A stretch of DNA of 64,000 nt, taken from contig NZ_BAZR01000011.1 in assembly GCF_001315105.1 (NCBI RefSeq), positions 1 to 64,000 of the forward strand, given 5' to 3'. The position numbers and the translations under genes were made by a program. The notes beneath the pieces are model-generated. The model searched no databases. It was not told the DNA's origin and was given only the letters and a program-made list of their open reading frames with translations. This stretch comes from Paenibacillus sp. JCM 10914. GTDB taxonomy: Bacteria; Bacillota; Bacilli; Paenibacillales; Paenibacillaceae. Below, piece by piece: positions 53,808 through 62,312 of the stretch. The stretch's first letter is position 1. Every line of letters starts with the position of its first letter.

Positions 53808-55028
53808 TTGTCGACACTAGAGGGTACTAAACAACAGGCAAAGACCATCTATCCGATTCTGGGCCTTGTCAGCGCAGCCCATCTGCTTAACGACTCCTTG
53901 CAAGCGGTCATTACCGCTTCATATCCAGTATTGCAAGAGGCGCTGACTTTATCATTCACACAGCTGGGTTTTATCACATTTGTCCTTTATTTCTCATCAT
54001 CCGTCATGCAGCCTTTCGTCGGCGCTATTGCCGATGCCAGACCGACGCCGTTCATCCTGCCTGCAGGAATGCTGATGGCCATGCTGGGCATGTTCGGCCT
54101 TGGATTGGCACCGGCCTATTGGGCAGTGCTGGCCGCGGTGCTGCTCGTCGGCGTAGCATCCGCGATGTTCCACCCTGAAGGGGCAAGAATTGCTTATATG
54201 GCCGCAGGTCCAAGGCGGGGTCTTGCCCAGTCGATCTTTCAGGTAGGCGGCAATATGGGTAGTGCGCTGGCACCGATCATGACCGCGTACATCTTCTATC
54301 CTTTTGGACAGAAAGGGGCGTATTGGTTCATCGCACTGGCGGCGGCGGGCTTCATGATTCAGATGTTTGTCGCACGCTGGTACAGCAGCCAACTGAGATT
54401 GATGCCTCCGCCTGCTCCGAAGACAATCAAGAAGCAGGGGGATGCAAGCCAGGACAAAGCCGTCAGAAAATCCATTCTCTACGTCATCGTATTGGTATTT
54501 GCCCGCTCCTGGTTCAGTGCAAGCATTGGCACTTACTTCGTCTTCTTCTTAATGGAGAAGTACGGACTGTCGATCCCCAATGCGCAGATGTACATCTTTA
54601 CGTACATGGCCGCCGGCATTATCGGGACCTTCTTCGGGGGGCCGCTGTCCGACAAATACGGCAGAAGGAATGTTATTCTGCTCTCCTTGCTGGGGGCTGT
54701 TCCGTTTGCGATTGCCCTGCCGTTCTCCGGCCTGATCGCAGCTTATCCGCTGCTGTTCCTGCTCGGACTTATTAACCACAGCAGCTTCTCCGTGACGGTC
54801 GTCTACGTGCAGGAAATGGTGCCGGGCAAGGTCGGCATGGTATCGGGCCTGATTACCGGTCTCGCTTTCGGCATGGGAGCGCTCGGCTCCATGGTGCTCG
54901 GCATTGTCATTGACTTGACGAGTGTGACGACAGTGATCATCGCGTGTTCCTTCATGCCACTGCTTGGCTTGATCGGTTTTCTGCTCCCGCCTGACAAACT
55001 GAAGGGCAACAAAGCGGCATCGGTATAA
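53808..55028 (+). CDS. MFS transporter, fosmidomycin-resistance-like
   Basis: A 406-residue, twelve-helix major facilitator. SAAHLLNDSLQAVITASYPVL and FHPEGARIAYMAAGPRRGLAQSIFQVGGNMGSALAP are the pattern of the Fsr (fosmidomycin resistance) group; a second cytoplasmic motif GGPLSDKYGRRNV lies between helices 8 and 9. Despite the name, the cargo here may be a metabolite from the adjoining sugar pathway. It starts with TTG 53808, nine bases after the ThuA-like stop, so it is probably co-transcribed. Confidence 0.88.
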   Translation: MSTLEGTKQQAKTIYPILGLVSAAHLLNDSLQAVITASYPVLQEALTLSFTQLGFITFVLYFSSSVMQPFVGAIADARPTPFILPAGMLMAMLGMFGLGLAPAYWAVLAAVLLVGVASAMFHPEGARIAYMAAGPRRGLAQSIFQVGGNMGSALAPIMTAYIFYPFGQKGAYWFIALAAAGFMIQMFVARWYSSQLRLMPPPAPKTIKKQGDASQDKAVRKSILYVIVLVFARSWFSASIGTYFVFFLMEKYGLSIPNAQMYIFTYMAAGIIGTFFGGPLSDKYGRRNVILLSLLGAVPFAIALPFSGLIAAYPLLFLLGLINHSSFSVTVVYVQEMVPGKVGMVSGLITGLAFGMGALGSMVLGIVIDLTSVTTVIIACSFMPLLGLIGFLLPPDKLKGNKAASV

Positions 55029-55067
55029 TATCACAATTCATTCAGGCACATAGGATCTTAAATGAAC

Positions 55068-55115
55068 AGTACCCTATCGAATAGACATGATAAGAAAGTC
55101 TATCGATAGGGTACT
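55068..55115. terminator. Bidirectional terminator
   Basis: AGTACCCTATCGA (55068 on) pairs with TCGATAGGGTACT (to 55115), extended by ATAGAC/GTCTA, between convergent MFS and ROK genes. Confidence 0.88.
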
Positions 55116-55123
55116 TTTATTTG

Positions 55124-56251
55124 TTAGTGGACCGATATCTTCTTGAAAATTTCATGCAAGCCGAGCGTTGCGGCACCCATCGCGGAGCCGTATTTTTTCC
55201 AGTGTGAGGCCACGACAGGCGTCGGACCGTGCGGCGAGTTTTCACTACGGTGGATAGCTTGCACAAGCTTCTCGAAGAACAGACCGTTGTTCGTAATCCA
55301 GCCGCCGAGAATCAGTTTTTGCGGGTTTAGCATTTGCAGCATTTTGCCGCAGTAATCGGCGATAATGCCAATAATCCGCTCGGCCATATGGTCGAAAGGA
55401 GCCGTTCTCTCCAATGCCAGTTCGACGAAGTTCGAAATCGTTTCTTCCGGTGACAATTCACTAAAAATATCAGGGAAATCCTTTTTCAATTGGTCGGAGA
55501 AAGGGTGGATGCAGAGCGAATCAAAACTTTGAATCCGGCCGGCCGTACCCCGGGAGCCATGGTAAATTTGATTATTCAACACAAGCCCCGCTCCTGTGCC
55601 CCGTTCAATGACAATAAAAATGGTCGTATGATCTCCCTTTGCTGAACCGCTGAACCGTTCTGCAAAACCAGCGGCGTCAAGATCATTCGTCAGCAGCACG
55701 GGAATCGACATGGCTTCTTCCAGGTAAGAAAGCAGCGGAAACTCCCGGACTTTCAAATAGGAGGACGCGAGAATGACCCGCTGTACATCGTCCAGCCTTC
55801 CGGGAATTGAAATGCCGATCCGCTTGACCAGATGCCGAGGGATTTCCTGCTTCTCCATAAAGTCGGAGATATGTTCGGGCAGTTCGTAACGAAGCTGCTG
55901 CTCCCCAGTCAGCGGTTTCAGACCTTGGCTTGTAATGAATTCCCCGTTCAAGTTCAGGAGAACGCATCGCGCCGGGGAGGTGGAAAGGTCCAGGCCAATG
56001 ACATAGCCTCCTTGCGCATTAATGGCAAGCATCATCATCTTCCTGCCGACTCCGGTGCCGGTTGTGCCAATTTCATGCACAATGCCTTCCTGAATCAATT
56101 CCTCGATTAATACAGAAACGGTTGTCGGACTAAGTTTGGTTTGCCGTGACAAGTCAACCCGTGAAATCGGGCCATTAAAAAACAGCGAGTTAAGCAGCGT
56201 CGATTTATTAAGTTCTCTGAGCATTTGTTGATTTCCGATTTTGTTCATCAT
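55124..56251 (-). CDS. ROK family transcriptional regulator (XylR/NagC-like)
   Basis: A 375-residue regulator. An N-terminal winged helix (LLNSLFFNGPISRVDLSRQTKLSPTTVSVLIEELI) joins a ROK sugar-kinase-like domain (GGYVIGLDLSTSPARCVLLNL, TNDLDAAGFAERF, GRGTGAGLVL-like ERGTGAGLVL, LNPQKLILGGW). The zinc motif of ROK proteins (CxCGxxGC preceded by GH) is absent: the segment reads GTAGRIQSFDSLCIHPFSDQ. It probably senses a sugar without being a kinase. It is divergent from the third importer and has a consensus promoter with a palindrome at the start site, so self-regulation and control of the importer are likely. ATG 56251 or 56248. Confidence 0.88.
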   Translation of the reverse strand: MMNKIGNQQMLRELNKSTLLNSLFFNGPISRVDLSRQTKLSPTTVSVLIEELIQEGIVHEIGTTGTGVGRKMMMLAINAQGGYVIGLDLSTSPARCVLLNLNGEFITSQGLKPLTGEQQLRYELPEHISDFMEKQEIPRHLVKRIGISIPGRLDDVQRVILASSYLKVREFPLLSYLEEAMSIPVLLTNDLDAAGFAERFSGSAKGDHTTIFIVIERGTGAGLVLNNQIYHGSRGTAGRIQSFDSLCIHPFSDQLKKDFPDIFSELSPEETISNFVELALERTAPFDHMAERIIGIIADYCGKMLQMLNPQKLILGGWITNNGLFFEKLVQAIHRSENSPHGPTPVVASHWKKYGSAMGAATLGLHEIFKKISVH

Positions 56252-56353
56252 TAATCTCCGGTTCCAAGGATGTTTAAGAATGTTGTACAACTCACGAGAC
56301 GGACTGATCTTCACCGCGCATAGACGGTAAAGACCAATTAATTTTACTTACGG

Positions 56354-56377
56354 AATAATTAATATAAACCAATTATT
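56354..56377. promoter_or_regulatory. Candidate ROK operator 1
   Basis: AATAATT and AATTATT are exact complements around AATATAAACC. It sits about ten bases past the -10 box of the ROK promoter. The core TAAACCAA recurs at 56473-56480. Confidence 0.5.
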
Positions 56378-56387
56378 TACTATTTCA

Positions 56388-56416
56388 ATTATAGGCGGGT
56401 TTATCTATACTGTCAA
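56388..56416 (-). promoter_or_regulatory. Consensus sigma-A promoter of the ROK gene
   Basis: On the minus strand, TTGACA (56416-56411), 17-base spacer, TATAAT (56393-56388): full match to both hexamers. Confidence 0.85.
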
Positions 56417-56461
56417 CGGCGTGCAATAGCAGTGAAGCAGCAGGGGATAGCGGTTTGAAAT

Positions 56462-56495
56462 TTTATTTAGTGTAAACCAAGAAATAATTAAAATC
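56462..56495. promoter_or_regulatory. Candidate ROK operator 2
   Basis: AT-rich imperfect inverted repeat around GTAAACCAAG, sharing TAAACCAA with operator 1 in the same orientation. It lies about 75 bases before the -35 of the importer promoter. Confidence 0.35.
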
Positions 56496-56569
56496 CTTAT
56501 ATATCAAGGAATTATCAACATATATAGTTGATGATTAACTCGCGTGTGAGAAATCTTATAGAATTATCG

Positions 56570-56598
56570 TTGACAAATATTAGTACGCTAAATATAAT
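56570..56598 (+). promoter_or_regulatory. Consensus sigma-A promoter of the third importer operon
   Basis: TTGACA (56570-56575), 17-base spacer, TATAAT (56593-56598), a full consensus match. The transcript would have a leader of about 180 bases before the permease ATG. Confidence 0.88.
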
Positions 56599-56611
56599 GA
56601 ACTTAATTTAT

Positions 56612-56625
56612 TGAAAGCGCTATCT
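56612..56625 (+). promoter_or_regulatory. cre-like site downstream of the importer promoter
   Basis: TGAAAGCGCTATCT matches TGWAANCGNTNWCA at 13 of 14 positions. It starts 13 bases after the -10 box, a position where CcpA binding blocks transcription. Confidence 0.7.
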
Positions 56626-56784
56626 TTTATCCATTTAATTAATTTATCCGGCGGACAAATTAATTAAATATCAAGTGAATAACCTATTGAGGAGGTGGTG
56701 AGTGATAAGTGAAGGGGCAGCGCATTCTCAACTGTGAACCAGAAATCGAAAGATTCAAGCGCAAGATTGGAAAGGAGGAGCGCT

Positions 56785-57717
56785 ATGACATCATGGTTTA
56801 AACAGGGTGTCTTTCAACAAATCAGAAAGTATAAAATGCTGTTCTTCATGATACTTCCAGGCGTAATTTACCTGCTGATCAACAATTATTTACCAATGTT
56901 CGGCGTGGTTATTGCGTTTAAGGAAATGAACTTCGCAAAAGGCATCCTTGGAAGTGATTGGGTGGGGTTTAAAAATTTCGAATATCTCTTCAAGACAGAC
57001 GATGCCTATATTATCACTCGCAACACCATCTTGTATAATATCGTATTTATTACTTTGAATTTGGTCATCGCGGTTACCCTGGCTATTTTATTGAATGAAC
57101 TGAAGAATCGGGTGTTCTCCAGAGTGTACCAAAGCGTGGTGCTCCTTCCGTATTTGATCTCCTCGGTCATTGTCGGCTATCTGGTGTTCTCGCTGCTCAG
57201 TATGGAAAGCGGATTTATGAACAAAAGCATTCTGCCTTTGCTGGGCATAGAGGAGATTATGTGGTACAACGAGCCGAAGTATTGGCCGTTTATTCTGACA
57301 CTCGTCAAAATATGGAACAGCGTCGGGTATTTGTGCATTATTTACTTCGCAGCCGTGGTGGGGATTGATCCAGAATACTATGAGGCTGCAACCATCGACG
57401 GGGCGAATAAAATGCAGCAGATTATCAATATTACGATACCTACTATTACGCCCATTATTATCATTATGACACTGCTGCAGATCGGCCGCATTTTTTATGC
57501 CGACTTTGGCTTGTTTTATCAAGTGCCGCTGGATTCCGGTGCGCTGCAACCTACGACGAATGTTCTAGACACGTATGTATATCGCGCATTACTCAAAAAC
57601 GGCGATTTCGGAATGTCCTCAGCAGCAGGGCTATATCAGTCGGCCGTCGGGTTCGTCCTCATCATCCTGTCCAATTACGTGGTCAAAAAAATCAATCCGG
57701 ACAACGCATTGTTTTAA
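56785..57717 (+). CDS. Sugar ABC transporter permease, LplB type, third importer
   Basis: A 310-residue permease. The first membrane segment is MLFFMILPGVIYLLINNYLPMFG, followed by FKEMNFAKGILGSDWVGFKNF. The coupling loop near 212-232 reads YYEAATIDGANKMQQIIN. ATG 56785 follows AAAGGAGGAGCGCT. It is first in an operon of permease, permease, lipoprotein, TIM-barrel enzyme, oxidoreductase and MFS transporter, under a strong promoter with a cre-like site. Confidence 0.93.
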   Translation: MTSWFKQGVFQQIRKYKMLFFMILPGVIYLLINNYLPMFGVVIAFKEMNFAKGILGSDWVGFKNFEYLFKTDDAYIITRNTILYNIVFITLNLVIAVTLAILLNELKNRVFSRVYQSVVLLPYLISSVIVGYLVFSLLSMESGFMNKSILPLLGIEEIMWYNEPKYWPFILTLVKIWNSVGYLCIIYFAAVVGIDPEYYEAATIDGANKMQQIINITIPTITPIIIIMTLLQIGRIFYADFGLFYQVPLDSGALQPTTNVLDTYVYRALLKNGDFGMSSAAGLYQSAVGFVLIILSNYVVKKINPDNALF

Positions 57718-57731
57718 AGGAGTGCAGGTCA

Positions 57732-58615
57732 ATGAAACCAAACAAATTGGAGCAAGGGATCATTCACTTTATCTTCGTTGTCGTTTGCAGTCTATGTCTC
57801 ATCCTTTTGTGCTTCTCATCTCGGCCTCTTTGACTGATGAAATGGCCATTATTCAAGAGGGCTACGCATTTATTCCCAAGGAATTCAGCCTGGAGAGCTA
57901 CAAGTTTTTGTTCAGCGATCCATTGATGATCATCAATGCCTATTCAATTTCTATCATTGTGACGCTGATCGGAACGTTTGCCAGCTTGCTGATTATGGCG
58001 TTATTGGCGTACCCGCTCTCGCGTAAAATCATGCCGATGCGTAACTCGCTTTCCTTCTTCATTTTCTTCACGATGCTGTTCAACGGCGGATTGGTCCCCA
58101 CTTACTTGCTCTATACCAACTTTTTTGACGTGAAAAACTCGCTGCTCGCGCTTATTGTGCCTGGTTTGCTGGTGAATGCCTTTTATGTCATCCTGCTGAG
58201 GACGTTCTTTCATGTATCTATCCCTTCAGCAATCATTGAATCGGCTTATATCGATGGAGCTGGAGAGTTCAGAATTTTCTGTCAAATGGTACTGCCTTTA
58301 TCCATGCCTGTACTTGCGACAGTCGGCCTGTTCCAGATTATTAATTATTGGAATGACTGGTTTAACGGACTGATCTATATTACGGACAGTTCATACTACA
58401 GCATTCAGATCTTGCTGAACACCATTTTGCTGAACGCGCAATATTTGATCGATAATGTGCAGTACTCCACCGAGATGGAGAATGCAGGGACCATACCGAC
58501 GCAAGGCGTACGACTGGCGATTGCGGTCATCGGTGTTTTTCCGATCCTCGCAGCGTATCCCTTTTTTCAAAAGTATTTTGTCAAGGGGCTTACCATTGGT
58601 GCGGTAAAAGGATAG
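57732..58615 (+). pseudogene. Sugar ABC transporter permease, YtcP type, frameshifted near the N-terminus
   Basis: Partner of the preceding permease. ATG 57732 follows AAAGGAGTGCAGG and gives MKPNKLEQGIIHFIFVVVCS, but the frame closes at about 57833. The rest (PFVLLISASLTDEMAIIQEG to FFQKYFVKGLTIGAVKG) runs one frame over to 58615. A single added C at 57803 (ATCC to ATCCC) yields CLIPFVLLISASLTD, the expected first-helix sequence. The coupling loop IESAYIDGAGEFRIFCQ is intact. A one-base deletion, real or an artefact. Confidence 0.88.
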
Positions 58616-58652
58616 CGATGGTTCGAAGAAATCATTAAGGGAGGATATGGCA

Positions 58653-60164
58653 ATGAACAAGGGGCGGTATCGAGTAGGGTTGGCTTTGATTGTGATCTTG
58701 GTAATGATCGTATCAGGCTGCGGCGCCGGATCGAGTGGTACGAAATCTGCTGGCGGCAAACCGCGCACAGAGACTGACGGCAAATTGCCGCCATATGAGG
58801 TTTCGATTTTGTTCTATGGCACAAATCAGAAAGATTTGAAGCTGGTGGAAGACGAGATTAGCAAAATCACGAAAGAAAAAATAAATGCTACCGTCAAATT
58901 GAATCGAATCGAGCCGGCGGCATGGCAGCAGCAGCGAACGCTTATGTTGGCCGGGAATGAAAAGGTGGATTTGATCTTTACTGGTGAAAATGAGTTTATC
59001 ACCCAGGTCGCGCAGCGGCAATTGCTGCCACTTGACGAGCTGTTAACGCAGCACGGGCAAGGCGTAATTGACGCCTTTGAACCGGATGTGCTTGCAGCAA
59101 CCAAAATCAATGGCCAAACGTACGGCTTGCCCAGCATTCGCGATTTCGGGGCTTATCCTACGATCATGATGCGTACCGATTTGCTGGAAAAGTACAAATT
59201 GGATGTAAGCAACATTAAGACGCTGGAGGAGCTTGGCCCGATTTTCAAAACCATCAAAGAAAATGAGCCCAACCTTAACCTATTAGGCAAGTCCGGTTCC
59301 TCTATCGCTTACAGCGTCATTGTATCGACGGTCGATACGCTGGGAGATTCGCTTGGCGTACTGGCCAGTCTTGATGAACTGAAGGTTGTTAACCTGTATG
59401 AAACACCGGAGTATATCCAACTGTTGAAGACCATCCGTGAATGGTATGAAGCCGGATATATTCCAAAGGATATCGCAACGACGACACAGACGGGGCGGGA
59501 TTACATTCAGGCTAATGTCGGTTTCGCAACGATGAACAAAGGCAAGCCGGGGGCAATGACCCAAACCTCGCAGCGAATCGGAGTTCCGTTGACCGAGGTG
59601 AAATTCTTCGAACCCAAAACCGATACGATGTCGATTACGAATGCGATGTTTGCGATCGCATCCAATTCAAAGGATCCAGAGCGGGCGATGATGGTGCTTA
59701 ATTTGATGTATTCGGATGAACAGATCGTCAATCTGTTGAACTGGGGCGTTGAAGGTAAGCACTATGAGGTGAGACCCAACAATACGGTTGGTTTCCCTGA
59801 AGGCGTTGATGCCACGAGTAGCGGCTATAACTTGCGCCAAGGCTGGATGTTCGGCAATCAGCTATTGTCTCATCCGTGGGAAACCGATGAACCGACCCTC
59901 TGGGAGCAGATGGCGGAATTTAATAAAAATTCGAAGAAGTCTGCAGCATTAGGGTTCTCGTACAATCCTGACCCGGTAAAAACCGAAATTGCGGCGCTTA
60001 ATAATGTGGTGAAGCAGTACGCCGTTGGTCTGGAATCCGGAACCGCGGACCTGGATGAAACGCTGCCTAAATTCATTGCTGCATTAAAATCGGCCGGCAT
60101 TGATCGTGTTGTCGCCGAGAAGCAGAAGCAGTTGGATGAATGGGCCGCGAACAATAATAAATAA
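58653..60164 (+). CDS. Sugar-binding lipoprotein of the third importer
   Basis: A 503-residue lipoprotein; signal YRVGLALIVILVMIVSGCGAG with lipobox VSGC. The mature protein has the large LplB-associated binding fold (PYEVSILFYGTNQKDLKLVEDEI, MMRTDLLEKYKLDVSNIKTLEEL, GFATMNKGKPGAM). Two possible starts, ATG 58647 and 58653; the second is better spaced from AAGGGAGG. The substrate is presumably what the downstream TIM-barrel protein and oxidoreductase convert. Confidence 0.92.
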   Translation: MNKGRYRVGLALIVILVMIVSGCGAGSSGTKSAGGKPRTETDGKLPPYEVSILFYGTNQKDLKLVEDEISKITKEKINATVKLNRIEPAAWQQQRTLMLAGNEKVDLIFTGENEFITQVAQRQLLPLDELLTQHGQGVIDAFEPDVLAATKINGQTYGLPSIRDFGAYPTIMMRTDLLEKYKLDVSNIKTLEELGPIFKTIKENEPNLNLLGKSGSSIAYSVIVSTVDTLGDSLGVLASLDELKVVNLYETPEYIQLLKTIREWYEAGYIPKDIATTTQTGRDYIQANVGFATMNKGKPGAMTQTSQRIGVPLTEVKFFEPKTDTMSITNAMFAIASNSKDPERAMMVLNLMYSDEQIVNLLNWGVEGKHYEVRPNNTVGFPEGVDATSSGYNLRQGWMFGNQLLSHPWETDEPTLWEQMAEFNKNSKKSAALGFSYNPDPVKTEIAALNNVVKQYAVGLESGTADLDETLPKFIAALKSAGIDRVVAEKQKQLDEWAANNNK

Positions 60165-60299
60165 AGGTATTGCAAAGGCCAACCGGTCGCAGTGAACCCA
60201 ACGTCACAGTGGATCTGGTGAAAGGGGGCTCGGGTGGTAGAACGTGCAGCAGATTAAAGACAGGGAATATAAATTGTAATTTATGGAGGGATACCAAGT

Positions 60300-61109
60300 A
60301 TGACCATGAAAATATGTATCGGCGGGTTCTCGTTTTTCAATACCATGAACACAGGAAAGATGGATACGTTCGGATATTTGGAAACGTCCAGATATCGATA
60401 TAACTTGAAAGAAGTGGACCTGTGGAACGGTACGTTTGCAGGATGCCGTGAAGATATTTTCCGGCTGCCGGAAGAGGATTATATCCGCAAACTGCGGGAA
60501 GCGCTGGACGAGAAAGAGATGAAAGTCATTAACATTGCAGTCGACGGTGCTCACTTCTGGGATGAAGATCCGGATAAGCGCAAGATGCTGTACAATAATG
60601 CGCTCGCCTATTTGCAAGTGGCTAAGACACTCGGCGCGCAATCGCTTCGTGTCGATGCGGGAGACAAGAACTCGTCAACCGACAGTGAGGAGCAGTTTGA
60701 ATACATTGTCACGCAGTTTCAAGATTATGCCAAGAAAGCGGCCGATCTCGGGCTTATTGTCGGACCTGAAAACCATATGGGAGCATCAAAAAGTCCGTAT
60801 TTCCTGAAAAGGGTGGCGGAAGCGGTAGATCAGCCGAACTTTGGACTGCTGATTCATATGGGGCGCTGGTCTGAAGGGGAAGATGAGGGGGAACGGCTGC
60901 TTGCGCCATGGACGTATCATACCCATTTTGACGGACGCACGGTGGGGACGGCTCAAGGTTTGGAGCTTGTCCAAACGCTGCAGGATGCCGGTTATAGCGG
61001 CTATTGGGGCATTGAATACAATGCGCCTGAGAATCAGTACGCCGAGATGGAATGGGCGATTGCTTCCGCTAAACGCACACTATATGCTGCGAAAAACAAA
61101 AAATCTTAA
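60300..61109 (+). CDS. Sugar phosphate isomerase/epimerase-like TIM-barrel protein
   Basis: A 269-residue AP-endonuclease-2-like TIM barrel. Metal-site patterns are visible: EVDLWNG near the first strands, GPENHMG with Glu and His, LIHMGRW, YHTHFDGR and GYWGIEYN with the final Glu. Relatives include xylose isomerase-like epimerases, myo-inosose dehydratases and 3-keto-glycoside eliminases. Next to a Gfo/Idh/MocA oxidoreductase, the last possibility deserves attention, but the sequence does not decide. ATG 60300 follows TGGAGGGATACCA. Confidence 0.87.
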   Translation: MTMKICIGGFSFFNTMNTGKMDTFGYLETSRYRYNLKEVDLWNGTFAGCREDIFRLPEEDYIRKLREALDEKEMKVINIAVDGAHFWDEDPDKRKMLYNNALAYLQVAKTLGAQSLRVDAGDKNSSTDSEEQFEYIVTQFQDYAKKAADLGLIVGPENHMGASKSPYFLKRVAEAVDQPNFGLLIHMGRWSEGEDEGERLLAPWTYHTHFDGRTVGTAQGLELVQTLQDAGYSGYWGIEYNAPENQYAEMEWAIASAKRTLYAAKNKKS

Positions 61110-61130
61110 TTGGAGAGGGGTAGGGGAAAC

Positions 61131-62261
61131 ATGGGTAGAAAAGTGAGAATTGGTGTGATTGGTGCAGGGTTGATCGGTAAGGCGCACATGAGGAACTATG
61201 CACAAATTCCGGACGCGGAGATCGTCGCGATCTGTGATATCAATCAGCAGGAAGCGCGGCTGGTCGCAGAGCAATACAACATTCCCGACGTATATTCCGA
61301 TTATACAGAGCTGCTGTCCCGGGATGATATCGAGGCCGTAGATGTCTGTCTCCATAACAATTTGCATGCGCCGATCACGCTTGCCGCACTGCGGGCAGGT
61401 AAGGATGTCTATTGTGAGAAACCGATTGCCGGTACCTATCATGATGGCAAGGTCATGGTGGATGCCGCCAAGGAAACGGGCCGGAAACTTCACATCCAAT
61501 TGGGCACATTGTATCGCAAAGAGACGAAGGCAGCCAAAGCACTCATCGACGAAGGGATGCTCGGCAAGCTTTATCACGCCAGAGCAACCGGGCATCGTCG
61601 GAGAGGGCGTCCGTTCATCGACGGCTACGGGACCCCGGCTTTTCTGAACAAACAAATTGCCGCCGGCGGCGCCTTGATTGATATGGGGGTATATCACATT
61701 GCCCAGATGGTTTATCTGATGGATGTACCCAAAGTACAGCGAATTTCCGGCAGAGGTTACCGTGAGATGGAAGTAGATATCCGGCGCGCCGAGCAGGCGA
61801 CGTTCGATGTGGAAGAGCTGGGGCTCGGCTTCGTGAAATTCGAAGGCGGCGCAACGCTGGATGTGTGCGAAGCGTGGAGCATTCATCTGGGCAGCATCGA
61901 AGGATGCAGCGTCGTCGGCACCAAAGGCGGAATCCGCATGCCCGCCTACTCTGACCAAGCCGTGCTTGCGCCATTCAGTTACCATACAACGGTGTGTGAT
62001 ATGGATCTGAACTGCACAGTAAACCTCGATGAAATGGACGGTCGCTGGGGTCATCTGAAGGAAAACTATGATGCCTATCAGTCTTCCCAGCATCATTGGG
62101 TTGCAGCGCTGCAAGGCAGAGTGGAACTGCTGCCGACTGCAGAGATTGCCCTGCAGACTATGCTGATCAGCGAAGGAATCTATCTGTCTGATCGCTTGGA
62201 CACCGAAGTGAGTTTTGATGAGATCGTCGCTCACTCCCAGTCGACCGCCATTCCGATCTAG
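61131..62261 (+). CDS. Gfo/Idh/MocA family oxidoreductase
   Basis: A 376-residue NAD(P)-dependent sugar or cyclitol dehydrogenase. The Rossmann motif GVIGAGLIGKAH is at 8-19, with D at the end of beta-2 (CDINQQEA) favouring NAD. The EKP motif (VYCEKPIAGT) carries the catalytic Lys, and GGALIDMGVYHIAQMVYLM contains the D and H of the active site. It follows the TIM-barrel gene by 21 bases. Together they fit an oxidise-then-eliminate or isomerise route for an imported glycoside. Confidence 0.92.
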   Translation: MGRKVRIGVIGAGLIGKAHMRNYAQIPDAEIVAICDINQQEARLVAEQYNIPDVYSDYTELLSRDDIEAVDVCLHNNLHAPITLAALRAGKDVYCEKPIAGTYHDGKVMVDAAKETGRKLHIQLGTLYRKETKAAKALIDEGMLGKLYHARATGHRRRGRPFIDGYGTPAFLNKQIAAGGALIDMGVYHIAQMVYLMDVPKVQRISGRGYREMEVDIRRAEQATFDVEELGLGFVKFEGGATLDVCEAWSIHLGSIEGCSVVGTKGGIRMPAYSDQAVLAPFSYHTTVCDMDLNCTVNLDEMDGRWGHLKENYDAYQSSQHHWVAALQGRVELLPTAEIALQTMLISEGIYLSDRLDTEVSFDEIVAHSQSTAIPI

Positions 62262-62312
62262 GCAATGGTCTTGAGAAGAAGCAATGAATAACGAGGAGGG
62301 GGTTTGCTTCAC

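Larger units (their letters stand above)
56252..56784. other. Divergent regulatory region, ROK and third importer
   Basis: An AT-rich gap of about 530 bases carrying two consensus promoters in opposite directions, two related palindromes and a cre-like site (own entries). The end, 56690-56784, includes a GTG at 56734 that would add 17 residues to the permease. No small gene is evident. Confidence 0.7.
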
